DNA from: Panorpa germanica | Lineage: Eukaryota > Arthropoda > Insecta > Mecoptera > Panorpidae | Direction of reading: 5' to 3' | DNA: 64,000 nucleotides | Assembly: GCA_963678705.1 (NCBI GenBank) | Contig: OY783221.1 | Location: forward strand, 8,928,001-8,992,000 | In this document: in pieces, positions 1-10,518 of the stretch | Layout: the number at the start of each line of letters is the position of its first letter | Numbering within the stretch: the first letter of the stretch is position 1 | Notes under the pieces: generated by a model | What the model saw: only the letters and a program-made list of their open reading frames with translations | The model's database searches: none | Told to the model about the DNA's origin: nothing | Program-made: the position numbers and the translations under genes

Positions 1-128
1 AGTAGCTTAGAATCCAATGCGGTTATGTCCAAAAAAATATCGATAAAATAATGTTTTTTAGTACGTGAAAGTTTTGTGGAAATTCATATCTTATAATATT
101 TTTAGCTTGTATAAGTATTTTCTCTATA

Positions 129-144
129 TAAGCCTAATACATTA
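129..144. repeat. Target-site duplication, left copy
   Basis: The 16-mer taagcctaatacatta occurs here and again at 753-768, exactly flanking a 5'-truncated retrotransposon. A long TSD is typical of target-primed reverse transcription. Confidence 0.85.
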
Positions 145-752
145 TTTTTATTATTAATTGTTTATTGTTCGCCTTTCGGCTTTACAATCTACATTCTTAA
201 TACATTTCATATACTTCAACTTACAATTAAATTTACATTATTCTAGATCTATTTATTTCCAAAAGTACTTTCTGCTTCTTCTTCTCTTGACCCTCTTCCT
301 TCATTTTCCCTAGTCTTCCTTCTGTACTGGTCTATTCCCTATTCTATTTTTCTGGGCTGAAGTTTAACTGTTTCCTCGCTACCTCTTTCTTTCTCCTGCT
401 TCCCTTCACTGCCTCTTTTAGTACTTCCTTTCTCTTCCTGTTCCTTGTGCAACCCAGCCACCAGCTTATTTATTCTCCTGTTTTTTCTTTCCTTCTTACT
501 ATTTCCGCCATCCAGCTCTTTCCTTCACTGCCTCCCTTTAATAGCTGGCCAATATTCCTTTCGCTCGCTACTTTTTTCTTACACTCAAACTTAATGTGCT
601 CCAGTGTTTCGTCCTCCGCTCCGCACACTCTACACTTTCTTTCCTCACTACTTTCTCAGTATCTGTTTCCTTTTTCCTCATTTCCCAATCTAAACCTTGC
701 TGTTCTTCTTATGTGTTTTATGTCTTTTTCTATAAGGTACTGTGGCACATTT
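145..752 (-). mobile_element. 5'-truncated non-LTR retrotransposon (LINE family A)
   Basis: Read on the minus strand this encodes the end of a reverse-transcriptase polyprotein with the post-RT zinc knuckle CRVCGAEDETLEHIKFEC (about 575-640), followed by a 3' UTR and an A/T-rich tail near 145-165. The CxxC...HxxxxC pattern is known from the C-termini of many insect non-LTR elements. The catalytic RT part is missing. The copy is bounded by a 16-bp target-site duplication at 129-144 and 753-768, so it is a complete truncated insertion. The 102-codon plus-strand frame at 447-755 is the antisense shadow of this C-terminus. Relatives lie near 2610, 15380, 22080, 41505 and 50000. Confidence 0.8.
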
Positions 753-768
753 TAAGCCTAATACATTA
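753..768. repeat. Target-site duplication, right copy
   Basis: Second copy of the 16-bp duplication that frames the truncated LINE at 145-752. Confidence 0.85.
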
Positions 769-805
769 GTTCTAATTTTGTTTAGCTAAAAATGCTAAAA
801 TTTAA

Positions 806-997
806 ATGTACCGTGAAAGCTTCTTGTTAAATCTTATGGTAATTTTATCCATCATAATCTTAGGCGAATCCACCCATCCATCTACAAAGGTTTTGCTTAG
901 TGAATATCCAGATTACGCTCTAACTAATGTGTATGATATACAAATACAAGAACAAATGTCATATTTAAATAAAAATGATATTATCTCAGAAAGATAA
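806..997 (+). CDS. Possible small secreted protein, 63 aa
   Basis: A true ATG opens a 63-residue frame with a hydrophobic N-terminus (about residues 5-19, LLNLMVILSIIIL) followed by a polar acidic tail. It ends in tandem stops TAA TGA. An AATAAA lies about 18 nt after the stop (1015-1020). I recognise no family. It has no cysteines and no prohormone cleavage sites. In DNA this AT-rich a 63-codon frame can arise by chance, and the stretch starts only 38 bp after a LINE target-site duplication, so this may be chance or a remnant. Confidence 0.2.
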   Translation: MYRESFLLNLMVILSIIILGESTHPSTKVLLSEYPDYALTNVYDIQIQEQMSYLNKNDIISER

Positions 998-1020
998 TGA
1001 TAAAATGATAAGCAAATAAA

Positions 1021-2609
1021 AAATGTCAAAAAGAATGAAAACAACTTAGTTCCGTAATTATGTTATAAGAGGAAGCGATGTAATATCCTGGTTATATTTT
1101 ATAAGTTATTTGAAAATAGTGATGTACTATTAAATTAATTCATGTTTTGCAAGAAATAGTTAACCACAGACTAACTGACATCGTGTGCTAAATAGCTTAT
1201 ATTTTCGAGATCGATTCCTGAAGCGTTTCATGGAATATTTTATCAATAGGGCAGGGATTTATATGCGTTTGCATATTTTTGCATATTTGCGTATTTAAGC
1301 AAAAAGGATATTTGTATTGCATGTATTTGTATTGCAATGCAAATTTGACACATGTTAGGTAGTGACAAGCTAATTCCAACCTGGTAATTAGGGTCGGGTG
1401 GTTTACGATGTTCCAACATGGTATTAAATACTCTGACAGATTTTTTTGTTTGAAAACTTAAATACTACTATATTTTCAAGAAGAATTAGACTTTAGGGTA
1501 ACTGAAAAATAATAATTAAAATTTAGTTTTTTATTTTGAGTTATATATTTTTTAACTTGATTTTATTCGCATATTTCCAATTTTTGTCTTTTTACTTGCA
1601 TACTTGCTAAAAGTAAGTACATGTTACATGCGCATATTTAAGAAATTTTATCGCATATAAATCTTTGCACTAATAATCATAAACTTAATAGGCAGCGGTA
1701 TGGTTCACCTTAATAAACTATTGATTCCATAATAACTATCAACATTCAACAGAAACTGAATTAATAAATTCACTAATAAATAGTTTATTTCATAAACTTG
1801 AAATGCGCTTAGTTTCGTTTCTTTACGCTTTCTTGGGTATTAAATGTAACGCAATATAACGCTTTAATTAGCTTACACCGCAAGACAATTTTTTTATATG
1901 GAGAGTGAAAATGAATCTTGGAATTAGCTTGTTGCCAGCTAACAAGTGTAGAACTGAACTTAAGATATTATTAAATGAAATAATAAATAGATGCGGTTGT
2001 CATTGGACACATCGTAAAAGTAGAATTTTATTTTAAACCTATTGTTAAATTTGTATTAATTGTAAGTGTTAATAAAAATATAAATATATGTATAGATATC
2101 CATTTTTCAGTAAATGTTTTGTACGTATAAAACATTCACAAGCAACAGGTTTACTGCACCACTGTAATCTTATTTTAATGCAGCTTTAAAAGATAAATAT
2201 AAATTGAAAACTTTTTTAATAAAATGTTAGTTTTAAACTCTTACTTTAACGACTTATTTTTTTATTATTTAGAAGGTTATATAAAAGTAAAATACATAAA
2301 ATGAAATTTATAGTAAGTCATATTGAAAACTGACCGGTTTATTAGAAAAGATGTTTTAAATTTTAAAATAACAATAAACATTTGTACATTCAAAGTCATA
2401 CATTTTTCTAGAAAATATGATAATAACTCGCTAAACGCAAATGTACATTCATGCACTAATTTTTATTATTTAATTAGAAGAGAAATTGGCAAAAAAATAT
2501 GTTGTAGTAATCAAGCAAGTTATAAACTTGAACTATTAGACAATTTTTTATTATTTAGTATGTATTGCATAGAATTTTTGGATAATTGTTTTGCTGTCCT
2601 CCTTTACAA
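1021..2609. other. AT-rich DNA without recognisable gene
   Basis: No conserved coding signal is seen. Short reiterations of gcatatttg and tgcatgtatttgtattgca occur at 1250-1350. The longer frame beginning at 2323 starts from TTG, runs into the adjoining LINE fragment and looks fortuitous. Confidence 0.5.
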
Positions 2610-3030
2610 TCTCCTTTACATTCTATTTAATCTTACTTACGTTAAGCTTAACCTAACTTTTAATTTTAATTAAAATCTAATTTACAATTAAAGTCTATCT
2701 TCCATCGTTTGTCCTTCTTCACTCTTCTCCGTCTTCTTACGTCCGCCATCCATCCTTTTCCTTCCTTCTTCCCTTGCAATATCATCTCTATACATAATCC
2801 ACTTTCCAACTTCATTCGACACCTACTCTTAAGGTGGTACAATTTCTCCTCTTCCTTCCCACACGCCCTACATGTTTTCTCGTCTTCCTTTCCCTATATC
2901 TGCTTCCTCCATCTTCATCTTCGTCTCTTCAGATACTTCAGTTTCCTCTTTTTCCAGACCTGTATGTATTTTATGTTGTACTTTACATTATCCTCTAATC
3001 CTACAACCCTTTCCTTTCCTTTATAAGGCC
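2610..3030 (-). mobile_element. LINE family A fragment (zinc-knuckle C-terminus)
   Basis: The minus strand reads CRACGKEEEKLYHLKSRC at about 2820-2880, then a Lys/Arg-rich tail ending near 2700, matching the layout of the copy at 145-752. The frame is broken upstream. This is a decayed 5'-truncated non-LTR retrotransposon. The boundaries are approximate and I found no clear target-site duplication. Confidence 0.65.
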
Positions 3031-3110
3031 CTATTTAGTATGCTTTTAATACCAATTCTTTTTAGAATCAATTCTCTCGCATATATTTTTGAGACCTCAT
3101 ATATATATTT

Positions 3111-3640
3111 TTTATTTTAGAATTTGAGGCGATTTCAACGACAAGGTCATATTCGCCTGAAGTTAATTTATTTTAATTAAATTTGGTTTATTATGTTTAT
3201 ATCTGTAAGGAATTCAAGCACTTTTTTTATTTCTTCCGGATTGTCTGAAAGCATGTCCTTTAGTTCACCACTGATGTTGTGTTTTGTTCTTTACGTTTGA
3301 TATTGTGGGCAGGTTATTAGTAGATGATGAACTGTTATTTGCGTCTGACAGTTGCTGCACTGTGGAGCTGTTGTTTTACTGAATAAACGTTGATGCGTCA
3401 ATCTCGTATGTTCTGTTCATAGTCTGAAAATGGCTTTTTCGAATAATCTCGAAATTTCCCACTTCTTTGTATTTTCCTTAATGAATCACAATTTGTTGCT
3501 AGTTATTAGCGTCTAGCAGTATTTCCAGTCATAACTTTATTTTCAAGCGTCAATTTTCTTGAAGCATAACCAGTAACCCATAAAGCAATCTTCCTGTACT
3601 CCCTTATTAATCTTTGAATATAAAACCTCTGCTAGCAGGA
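3111..3640 (-). mobile_element. LINE family B fragment, decayed copy
   Basis: This copy is colinear with 36219-36600 over the shared 3' UTR (agaatttgaggcgatttcaa and following) and the C-terminal coding part, but its frame is broken. The minus-strand 3' end lies near 3111 next to an A-rich tail. The intact relative encodes a CxxC...H...C knuckle. Confidence 0.65.
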
Positions 3641-4632
3641 ATTCCATGTTTCATATAAAATAATGTACAAGAAGAAATAATTGTACTCTTGGTACAAGAG
3701 TATTTATATCATACCTAAGCTAAGGGATGCCCATGCAAACGAACAACCCTTAGGGAAGAGAGTCGTGAACATTATAACCTGGCCTGGTACAACACAACCT
3801 GGAAAATACATTTTCTCTAGCGCGTACCATTAATTAAATACATATATTCCTACCAATACTTAAAGACGAACTACCCAAAGAAATTTATGAAATATTGGAT
3901 ATTATGAATTTATGAAATGTGCCAGTTAAATGTTTTTCTCTTGGCCATCTTTATCATATCATCTATAGAAAATTAGCAAAAGTAGTATGTTGCGAAGTCG
4001 TGCACAAACAAGTATTAATAATGAACTATATATAATATTAGAACATATAGATTGTCAGCTTTGGAATAACCCAGCAGTGCAAATCTAATATGATATTTAT
4101 GATTAAGTAAATCTCAGGCAAGGTGCCTGGTTAAATGTTCTCTCAACAAATTATAGACAGATCATCATTCTGAAAAGTACTGATAATTCAGCAATGATGA
4201 CGACACCGGAAATAAAATGGATTAGAAATTGAGGTGATTAGGAAGCCGTCAAAATTTATAGGATTAAATAGAAAGGAACCATACGTTTTGCTCTTATAAT
4301 TAGAGAAATGCATTTTGGGGCCCTGAATTCCATTATAGTAAGTGTATAAGCGAAACCCTAAAATGCCCGCTTTATTGCATCATAACTTTTCTAATGAGTT
4401 TTTGCAATTACAACAGGGTCTTAAATGTATCTCCTGTTGTAAGTATAATCAGTCTGAAAGAACTAGTTCTCCAGTTTGACTATTTCATTCATAGTAAAAA
4501 TGGTTTACGTTTCTAATTAACTTAGCATTTTATTTTGTTTTTAATGAGCAGCTAGTTTATTATCTTTATTAGTTTAATAGAAGTGCTGAATATAGGTACA
4601 CACCTTTAGAAAACTTATTTTGAACCTAATTA
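3641..4632. other. Non-coding AT-rich DNA
   Basis: No gene is recognised. A short hairpin (actcttggtacaagagt) lies near 3686-3704. Nothing else stands out before the mariner element. Confidence 0.5.
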
Positions 4633-4733
4633 TACGAGGCGTGTTTTTTAAGTAAGTACCGTTTTGGAATTAAAAAAAGACGTGCAAAGATATCGCAATA
4701 ATTTTATTTTTACATGAAAGCCTGTACCTTAAT

Positions 4734-4875
4734 CTACTTTTCTACATAATTTCCGTGAATATTGAGGCACTTGTCATAACGTGGCACCAGTTTTTGAATA
4801 ACCTCCTCATAAAATTCTGCCGCCTGACTTGTTAACCATTGTATCACAACTGTTTTGACTTCGTTATCGTCTTGA
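4734..4875 (-). pseudogene. Mariner transposase C-terminal fragment
   Basis: The minus strand encodes QWLTSQAAEFYEE and LVPRYDKCLNIHGNYVEK followed by TAG at 4734-4736. This is the characteristic C-terminus of mariner transposases. It is separated from the N-terminal piece by the deletion that removed the catalytic domain. Confidence 0.85.
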
Positions 4876-4917
4876 AGACGCGGCCACATTTGTGCGGCCA
4901 TCTTTAAATGCTCTCAC

Positions 4918-5070
4918 CTATTTCCTTACCATTCCATCACTCATAATGTTTTGTCCGTAAACTTCACAGATCTCACAATGAATATCGATCGGTTTTACGC
5001 CTTTAGCACTAAGAAATCGTATAACAGCCCGTACTTCACAATCGGCGGGACTCACGATTGTCGGAGGCAT
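4918..5070 (-). pseudogene. Mariner transposase N-terminal fragment
   Basis: From ATG at 5070, 50 codons run to a TAG at 4918. The peptide contains CEVRAVIRFLSAKG and ICEVYGQNIMSDGMV, matching the N-terminal DNA-binding helix-turn-helix of mariner-family transposases. The usual continuation is interrupted by the stop and an internal deletion. Confidence 0.8.
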
Positions 5071-5811
5071 CTTAAACACTCAGTAAACAACGTATACAAT
5101 GAAGAATCAGACTGTAATGGCGTCAGTGCGTAGACAAGAGATGTAGGTAACCAGCACGCATGCGCGGAAAGCCGACCGTAGCGCTGCAAAGGCGGAAACG
5201 CAAAACGGTACTTACTTAAAAAACATGCCTCGTATTATTGTGTTACGACTAAGCAATAAATAGAAATAGGATTAGGAATGCTATAGAAAAAAAACACTTT
5301 TTTTAAACGACATAGATAGTTCATAACATCGATTGAAAATGAGTATAACTTACTTGTCAGATACAGCTCAAGTCGTAAGAGCAACTGTGTACAAAACAGA
5401 AGATCTAACAGCAAGTAATAAAATAATATTACTCATACAATGTAATTAGAATGTAGAATTAGGTAGAATATAATACTGCAAATTTTAAAATTTTAATTCT
5501 TATTATAATAAAAAAATATTCATAGACCAAATTTAAAATTTGTATTTCCCGCTTATTCGAGTACTACAAAGTTCATATTCTAATTATTTCACATATTATT
5601 TCGACAAAAAACTTATTTTCAAAGTTTTAACATCATTGTTCTTATTCAAATATTTTTAAATTAATTATTTATACTCTAATTCAATAATAAAATGGAAAAG
5701 AATTTCAATTGTATTTGAAATATTTATTTTAAATATATTCGATTTTATTTTTACATAATATACTACAGTTAGCCACCTTTCAGTAGAATATGTAACTACA
5801 TCGTTGCAACA

Positions 5812-5849
5812 TATAAGACAGATCTCTATTATGTGTATATCCGGTCAGT
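5812..5849 (+). promoter_or_regulatory. Candidate core promoter (TATA-like plus initiator)
   Basis: TATAAG at 5812-5817 is followed about 35 bp later by TCAGT at 5845-5849, the arthropod initiator consensus. The pair lies about 154 bp upstream of the ATG at 6001. The spacing is slightly longer than usual. Such short motifs also occur by chance, so this is a proposal only. Confidence 0.3.
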
Positions 5850-6000
5850 AGTGGTACATACAGTAGCAAATATCATTGTCTCCATTTTGGTTTACAAAGC
5901 TCAATGCAGCTGGTTTCTTTCTTCACAAACATTAAGTAAAATTTTTGTGTTTTTGTATTATTTTACTTATTCTGACTTAAATTAATTGTTATTAATAATT

Positions 6001-6675
6001 ATGTATTATACGGAAGGTGTAACATCTAGGATTTCGCACAGGGATCCTAGGTTGAAGTTAAAGAAAATAAAAGTCAACCCAGTGACAGATGAAGCAGCCA
6101 TTCCAAGGAAGCGCCGTAAAGTGAATACCGCCGAAACTGAAGTCAAGTCAGCTGTCAAATCGAAGCAGGCTGAAAATCGTGAACTTACTTATGAAAATCG
6201 TAAACTTACTTCTGAAAATCATGAGCTTACCTTATTAATTAAACAATTTACATCAATTAACAAAGAAGCAAATGATCAAAATATTAGATTTAGATGTGCT
6301 ATCAAAAACGTATATGAATATATGTACCACCAGCAGCTGGTGTTGTTGGAACAAATTCAAAATCCATCAGTCATCGATTATTTGGATTATCACAAGTTAT
6401 TAATCGATGCTTATATTAATAATGAAGCTATAAAAGTAATATATAGGTACGCCAGAGAAAGGTCAAACAAATTAAAAGAAATGTTGAACAAATTCAGAAA
6501 GAATTTAAGGTTGTTACCTAAACATATTTTGCTGCGGGCCTGTTTCAACGAATGGATGTTCGAAAATACCACCGATATGTGGATGAAAAATTTCGAAAAA
6601 TACGTACTGGAATCTAACATTTTACTTGGAATGATTATATCATTGAAACGCAACTTTATAAACAAGCACTATTAG
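6001..6675 (+). CDS. Intronless basic leucine-zipper-like protein, 224 aa
   Basis: A single uninterrupted frame of 224 residues starts from ATG at 6001 with A at -3. I recognise no family. Residues 35-40 (PRKRRK) form a nuclear-localisation-type basic cluster, and residues 10-55 are strongly basic. Residues 58-78 are three copies of a heptad (ENRELTY, ENRKLTS, ENHELTL) that place Leu at 62, 69 and 76, with Phe at 83, a short coiled coil or leucine zipper. The remainder, to residue 224, is helix-rich, Lys/Arg-rich and contains YIDY/YRYARERSNK-like stretches. An AATAAA at 6898 and a GT-rich stretch after it fit a complete transcription unit. The basic-then-zipper order recalls bZIP factors, but the conserved Asn/Arg DNA-contact signature is not evident. 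Likely a nuclear coiled-coil protein; the function is unknown. It could also be a domesticated element protein. Confidence 0.65.
   Translation: MYYTEGVTSRISHRDPRLKLKKIKVNPVTDEAAIPRKRRKVNTAETEVKSAVKSKQAENRELTYENRKLTSENHELTLLIKQFTSINKEANDQNIRFRCAIKNVYEYMYHQQLVLLEQIQNPSVIDYLDYHKLLIDAYINNEAIKVIYRYARERSNKLKEMLNKFRKNLRLLPKHILLRACFNEWMFENTTDMWMKNFEKYVLESNILLGMIISLKRNFINKHY
6172..6234 (+). repeat. 21-bp in-frame tandem repeat, three copies
   Basis: Three consecutive 21-bp units beginning gaaaatc encode the three zipper heptads of the 224-aa protein. The nucleotide similarity between units suggests recent heptad amplification rather than ancient convergence. Confidence 0.85.
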
Positions 6676-6897
6676 AGAATATGGGAACCTTATTCTGCAT
6701 TTGTGAATTATGAGTATATTTTTTTTTACTTAATTATTATATTTTATATCAGATTCTTTACGCATGAAATGTATTTTGTATGTTAAAATTTGTTTTTAAT
6801 TAACTTTATTTTGCTTTTTTATTTATATTGGAATGAAATTATGTTTATTTTTGTTGTGTTTAAAACCTTTATGTTGTTGTATTTGTTTTTGTTTATT

Positions 6898-6903
6898 AAT
6901 AAA
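6898..6903 (+). terminator. Poly(A) signal AATAAA
   Basis: AATAAA lies 223 nt after the stop of the 224-aa ORF and is followed within 10-45 nt by a T/GT-rich stretch (tttgtgttt, tggtgttttt), as expected for a cleavage site. Confidence 0.5.
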
Positions 6904-7295
6904 GAAAAAATATTTGTGTTTCTTTTAACACTGGTGTTTTTGTAAAATAATTATTCTTTGTATAGAGTAAATGTGACTGTATATATTCAATATATTCAAT
7001 AGAATATATCTGACTATATTGAAAGAGTTTTGTTTCTAATGTGTGGTGTGACCACATATAAAACGCAAACATAATCGGCAAATCTAATTATCCACCGAAC
7101 ACAAAACATGGATGTTACCTTACATTCATGTAATATTATACATAAGTGAAACCTAGTTATATTTAATCTAAAAAGGAGTAAATTTTATTTAGAATTGGAT
7201 TATAAAATTGTTATATAATGAGACTTCAGAAATTGTATAATCCATTTTTCTTTATTATTTATTCGAATGCATCAAAATTCAATAGTTATTTGCAT

Positions 7296-7830
7296 TTTTT
7301 TTTTCTTTATTGGGCTTTGGCTTATTCAGCCTTCTTGCCATTCTTAAATACAAATAAATATTACATTCTATAATATATAAAAATTACTTAAAACTATACA
7401 TATATTATTTATTTTTATTTATTTATAGTTATTAGCATTTGAAATAATATGTCCATTTAGAAACATTGGCAATACAGAATTTATTATTTTTAAATACGAC
7501 GACTATGAGTAGAACTGACTTTGTTTTCCTATTTTCCATTCTATTTTAAATTCTTTTACCGTTGTTTCTTTAATAATTTCATTATTTATCTTCCAATATC
7601 CTTTTCCTTGTATCTTTATGGGTTCATTTGTTTTTATTTTAACAATAACTGCATTATGATCTGATACAGTAATCGGCTCAACCGTGATGTATTTTATTGC
7701 ATTCCTTGCTTCTATTGAAATGTATATTATGTCTATCCCAGAGGAAGAATTTCTTCTATGAAAGGAGAACTGTACTTTATTATTGTGTATTATTTTCCAT
7801 GTTTTCCTATTGCATACTGTTAATTAAGTC
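7296..7830 (-). mobile_element. Internally deleted LINE: APE endonuclease piece joined to a 3' tail
   Basis: The minus strand encodes the end of an apurinic-type endonuclease domain: NSSSGIDIIYISIEARNA, then VSDHNAVIVKIK and GKGYWKINNEI (about 7510-7790). S-x-I-D and S-D-H are catalytic-core motifs of non-LTR endonucleases. Only about 200 bp downstream is an oligo-T run (7297-7310), the minus-strand poly(A)-like tail. The reverse transcriptase that should separate the two is absent. Confidence 0.7.
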
Positions 7831-7897
7831 TTTTAGTGCATAAATTTTATTTTTCAATTATATCTATTTCTTTTATAACCAAACTTAGATAATATAA

Positions 7898-7970
7898 CTC
7901 TGGTCCGTTGATCGAACCTGAAGGCACAGCAATCTGACGTTCAACATCAATGCTCTCGTCTACTGTGTCT
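7898..7970 (-). repeat. tRNA-derived SINE head
   Basis: The minus strand carries an A-box-like gacacagtagacgagag and a B-box aggttcgatca spaced as in a tRNA promoter. It is colinear with the copies at 23951 and 59980. It does not fold into a proper tRNA. Confidence 0.55.
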
Positions 7971-8004
7971 TTTTAATCCTTAAGAAGGTATTCTTAGGAA
8001 GTTT

Positions 8005-8500
8005 TATGATTAGGTTAATATTCTATTATTTTTTACAGGTCGTTTTTGATTGGGATATAGCTTAATGTATGTATATTGGCGTTTCTATTTATCTAAATAT
8101 TCCACCGTTGCCGGTAATATAGCTACTTAAAATTTAAATATTAGTTTTACCGCTTGTGGGTAGCTCTGCGTAAACGTCACAGAAGAAAACAATATTCACT
8201 TTCATTTTTCACTACAATAATAATATAAAACTTGATGGGATTCACAACTGTTAGTAGAAAATGACATTTACACAGACACTCGTATGTATCTCTGATCTAT
8301 AAAAGCAATGGCAAATCATCGGATAACATTGGATCCCTTTAATGATTTCAGGATAAAAAATAACTAGTTTATTCGTTAATATATCTTATAGTATTGCAAC
8401 TTATTAATAAATAATTGTTATTAATAAATATGTAAGGTCCTGATAGTCATATTTATCAATGTATAATACAGTTTTATAGAAATCAAGTCATGGTGCACAA
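8005..8500. repeat. Dispersed repeat family R6, copy 1
   Basis: Contains the family landmarks attggcgtttctattt, gttttaccgct, actgttagtag, actcgtatg...tct and a final gttttatagaaatcaagtcatgg. Other copies are near 13290, 24085, 42240, 49675 and 62690. It has no coding capacity and the element class is unknown. Confidence 0.55.
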
Positions 8501-9093
8501 GCATATTTCAAACAAAAGCCAACAGATCTATCATTCTATCATTATACAACTATGGACTTAACATCATATTTTTATCCCTGTCTTACGGGAGTGACTAAAA
8601 CGCCTATGTAAAATCCTAGGCTGGACGCTTACTAAGTATAGATAACATTTACATTTTACAAATCCATTACGAACAATAAATGACACATCTGATGCCCGAT
8701 CCACCTGAACTCTTGGATCCGGGTCAGGCTGTAGAGCAAAAGGTCACCTGTTACTTTATTTTGGTCGTTGTATTTTAATGTAATACGGTTTCGGTATATT
8801 TGTAGAGGGGAATCCCAGAAGCAGACCTTGACATTTGCAAATCTCTCTAACTCTCGGGTTAAAGGTTATATACAGAACTAAAATCTATACAATGTCGTAT
8901 TAAATTAGATGGTTGTTTTGATAGACACCTGTCCTGTAATCCCGGAATCTAATTCTCTTTCTAAATATGTTATATTATAAGCATTGACAGTTCTTTTTCT
9001 TAGATCCCATACGAAATAAATTGCATCTAGTCCCAATTGTTAATATATGTATATAATTAATTGTTTAATATATGTCATCTTTTTTATATATTA

Positions 9094-9422
9094 CTAGCTG
9101 TCCCGGCCACGCGTTGCTGTGTCTAACGTTACATAGCCCCATCTATTGAATATTTACTCAATCTAGTCAACAGAATATTTACTCAATCTAGTCAACAGAT
9201 GTCGCCATCATCGTCGCCAGATGTCATATGTCATATACAGATAATTAATAGACAAATAATTTGCAATAAGATAATATTGCAATCGTAAATTGAGATGTAA
9301 GCTATCCTATCTTTCAAGTTGGATCAAACTGCACATGGTGTACAAATTTGATTAAAATCGGTTAAGTAGTTTAGGAGTCCATCGCGGACAACACAGTGAC
9401 ACGTAATTTATATATATTAAGA
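9094..9422 (-). mobile_element. Non-autonomous Helitron, copy 1
   Basis: Read on the minus strand it starts TCTTAATATATATAAATTAC after an A and ends CTAG before a T, the Helitron rule. A GC-rich hairpin precedes CTAG. Inside, a 25-bp unit (gaatatttactcaatctagt...) is tandemly duplicated at 9148-9197, unlike the other two copies. There is no Rep/helicase coding. Confidence 0.8.
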
Positions 9423-10518
9423 TTAAGATTAGTATTCTAAATAATATTTAAGTAATAATTATTCATTCTATAGCATGTACGACTCGACTCTACTTTCCAC
9501 AATTTGTGTTTAGCTGCTATTGCTTAAGGTGTAATGTAGGTAGACCTAATTTCAAACTTGATAACTTGTTACAAACTAATTTCAAGGTTTATTCCTAGCT
9601 CTTACATAGAAATTGTAAGATATTGTGCAAGATTAAACTTTTTAACGTATAAAGTAATTAAAGCGTTACATTTCTACCTGGAAGTGTCCATATAATAATT
9701 ACGTCACACGAATGTCACAAGATATTACAATGTGGGAGACGAGTAATCACAAGCTCTTTAGTTTCATTTAATATAAAATTCTATGAGTACTTAAAAGAAA
9801 AATAAGATTGAAGACTAAAAACATTAATTTTTCAAATGTGTTACGCTGCAACCATGAAATGCGTGTGACGTAATTTATGGATAAATAAAATAAATTTAAA
9901 AAAATATATATTTATATATATAAAATTAAAGGTAGCTTATGCATTCGCTTAATTCACATTACGTTAGAGAAAGAGAGATAGATTGTATTACCATATTTTT
10001 CAGTATTTGATAAATGACAGTAAATAAAATCTATCTATATTTATCGTGTTTATTTCTGGCTTTTACATTTTCCAGCAATATGTTCTGGTTACTCAATACA
10101 GCGAACGATTCCTGTTCATTCCCTGTTTTGTTCCCTTTTGTTTAGTTTAAACTAATTATAGCTTTGTTCCCATTTATGCGGATTTTGTTCCCACTGCATT
10201 GTACTGCACTGTTTGAACTGCACTCATAGTGCACTAAATTTATTATTTATTATCACGTTATGATTCAAATAGTAGCCGTGATATTTTTTATTAGGGATCA
10301 TATTTTTAAATAAAACAATCCATTGTGTATTTGTCGATAGCAGCGCCAAAAAAGGAGGCTCTCTTGCCATTGTAGCAATACAGGAAATGTTAAATGTGGT
10401 TTTATTTTTAAAGATGTTTAATTTTTATGTAAACATATTTTATTGATTTGTAAAACATAACTTAATTAAATTTAGTTACAAAAGTTTTTTGAATCACTAG
10501 AAAAATGTAAATGCATTA
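9423..10518. other. Non-coding AT-rich DNA
   Basis: No gene or bounded repeat is recognised. A tatata-rich tract lies near 9904-9925. Confidence 0.5.

Larger units (their letters stand above)
4635..5232 (-). mobile_element. Internally deleted mariner element
   Basis: The 32-bp terminal inverted repeats begin cgaggc(g/a)tgtttttta and differ at one position. They are flanked by TA (4633-4634 and 5233-5234), the mariner target duplication. Between them the minus strand keeps the two ends of a mariner transposase: an N-terminal helix-turn-helix piece at 4918-5070 and a C-terminal piece ending at 4734. The region holding the catalytic aspartates is deleted. The element cannot encode a working transposase but keeps both ends. 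Confidence 0.85.

Noticed and set aside
447-755. 102-codon plus-strand frame
   Set aside because: It is antisense to the zinc-knuckle C-terminus of the LINE at 145-752 and reflects its purine bias.
2323-2673. 116-codon plus-strand frame
   Set aside because: It starts from TTG rather than ATG, runs into a LINE fragment, has no motif and has the AT-rich composition of its surroundings.
6411-6665. Minus-strand frame inside the 224-aa gene
   Set aside because: Antisense shadow of the plus-strand coding sequence.
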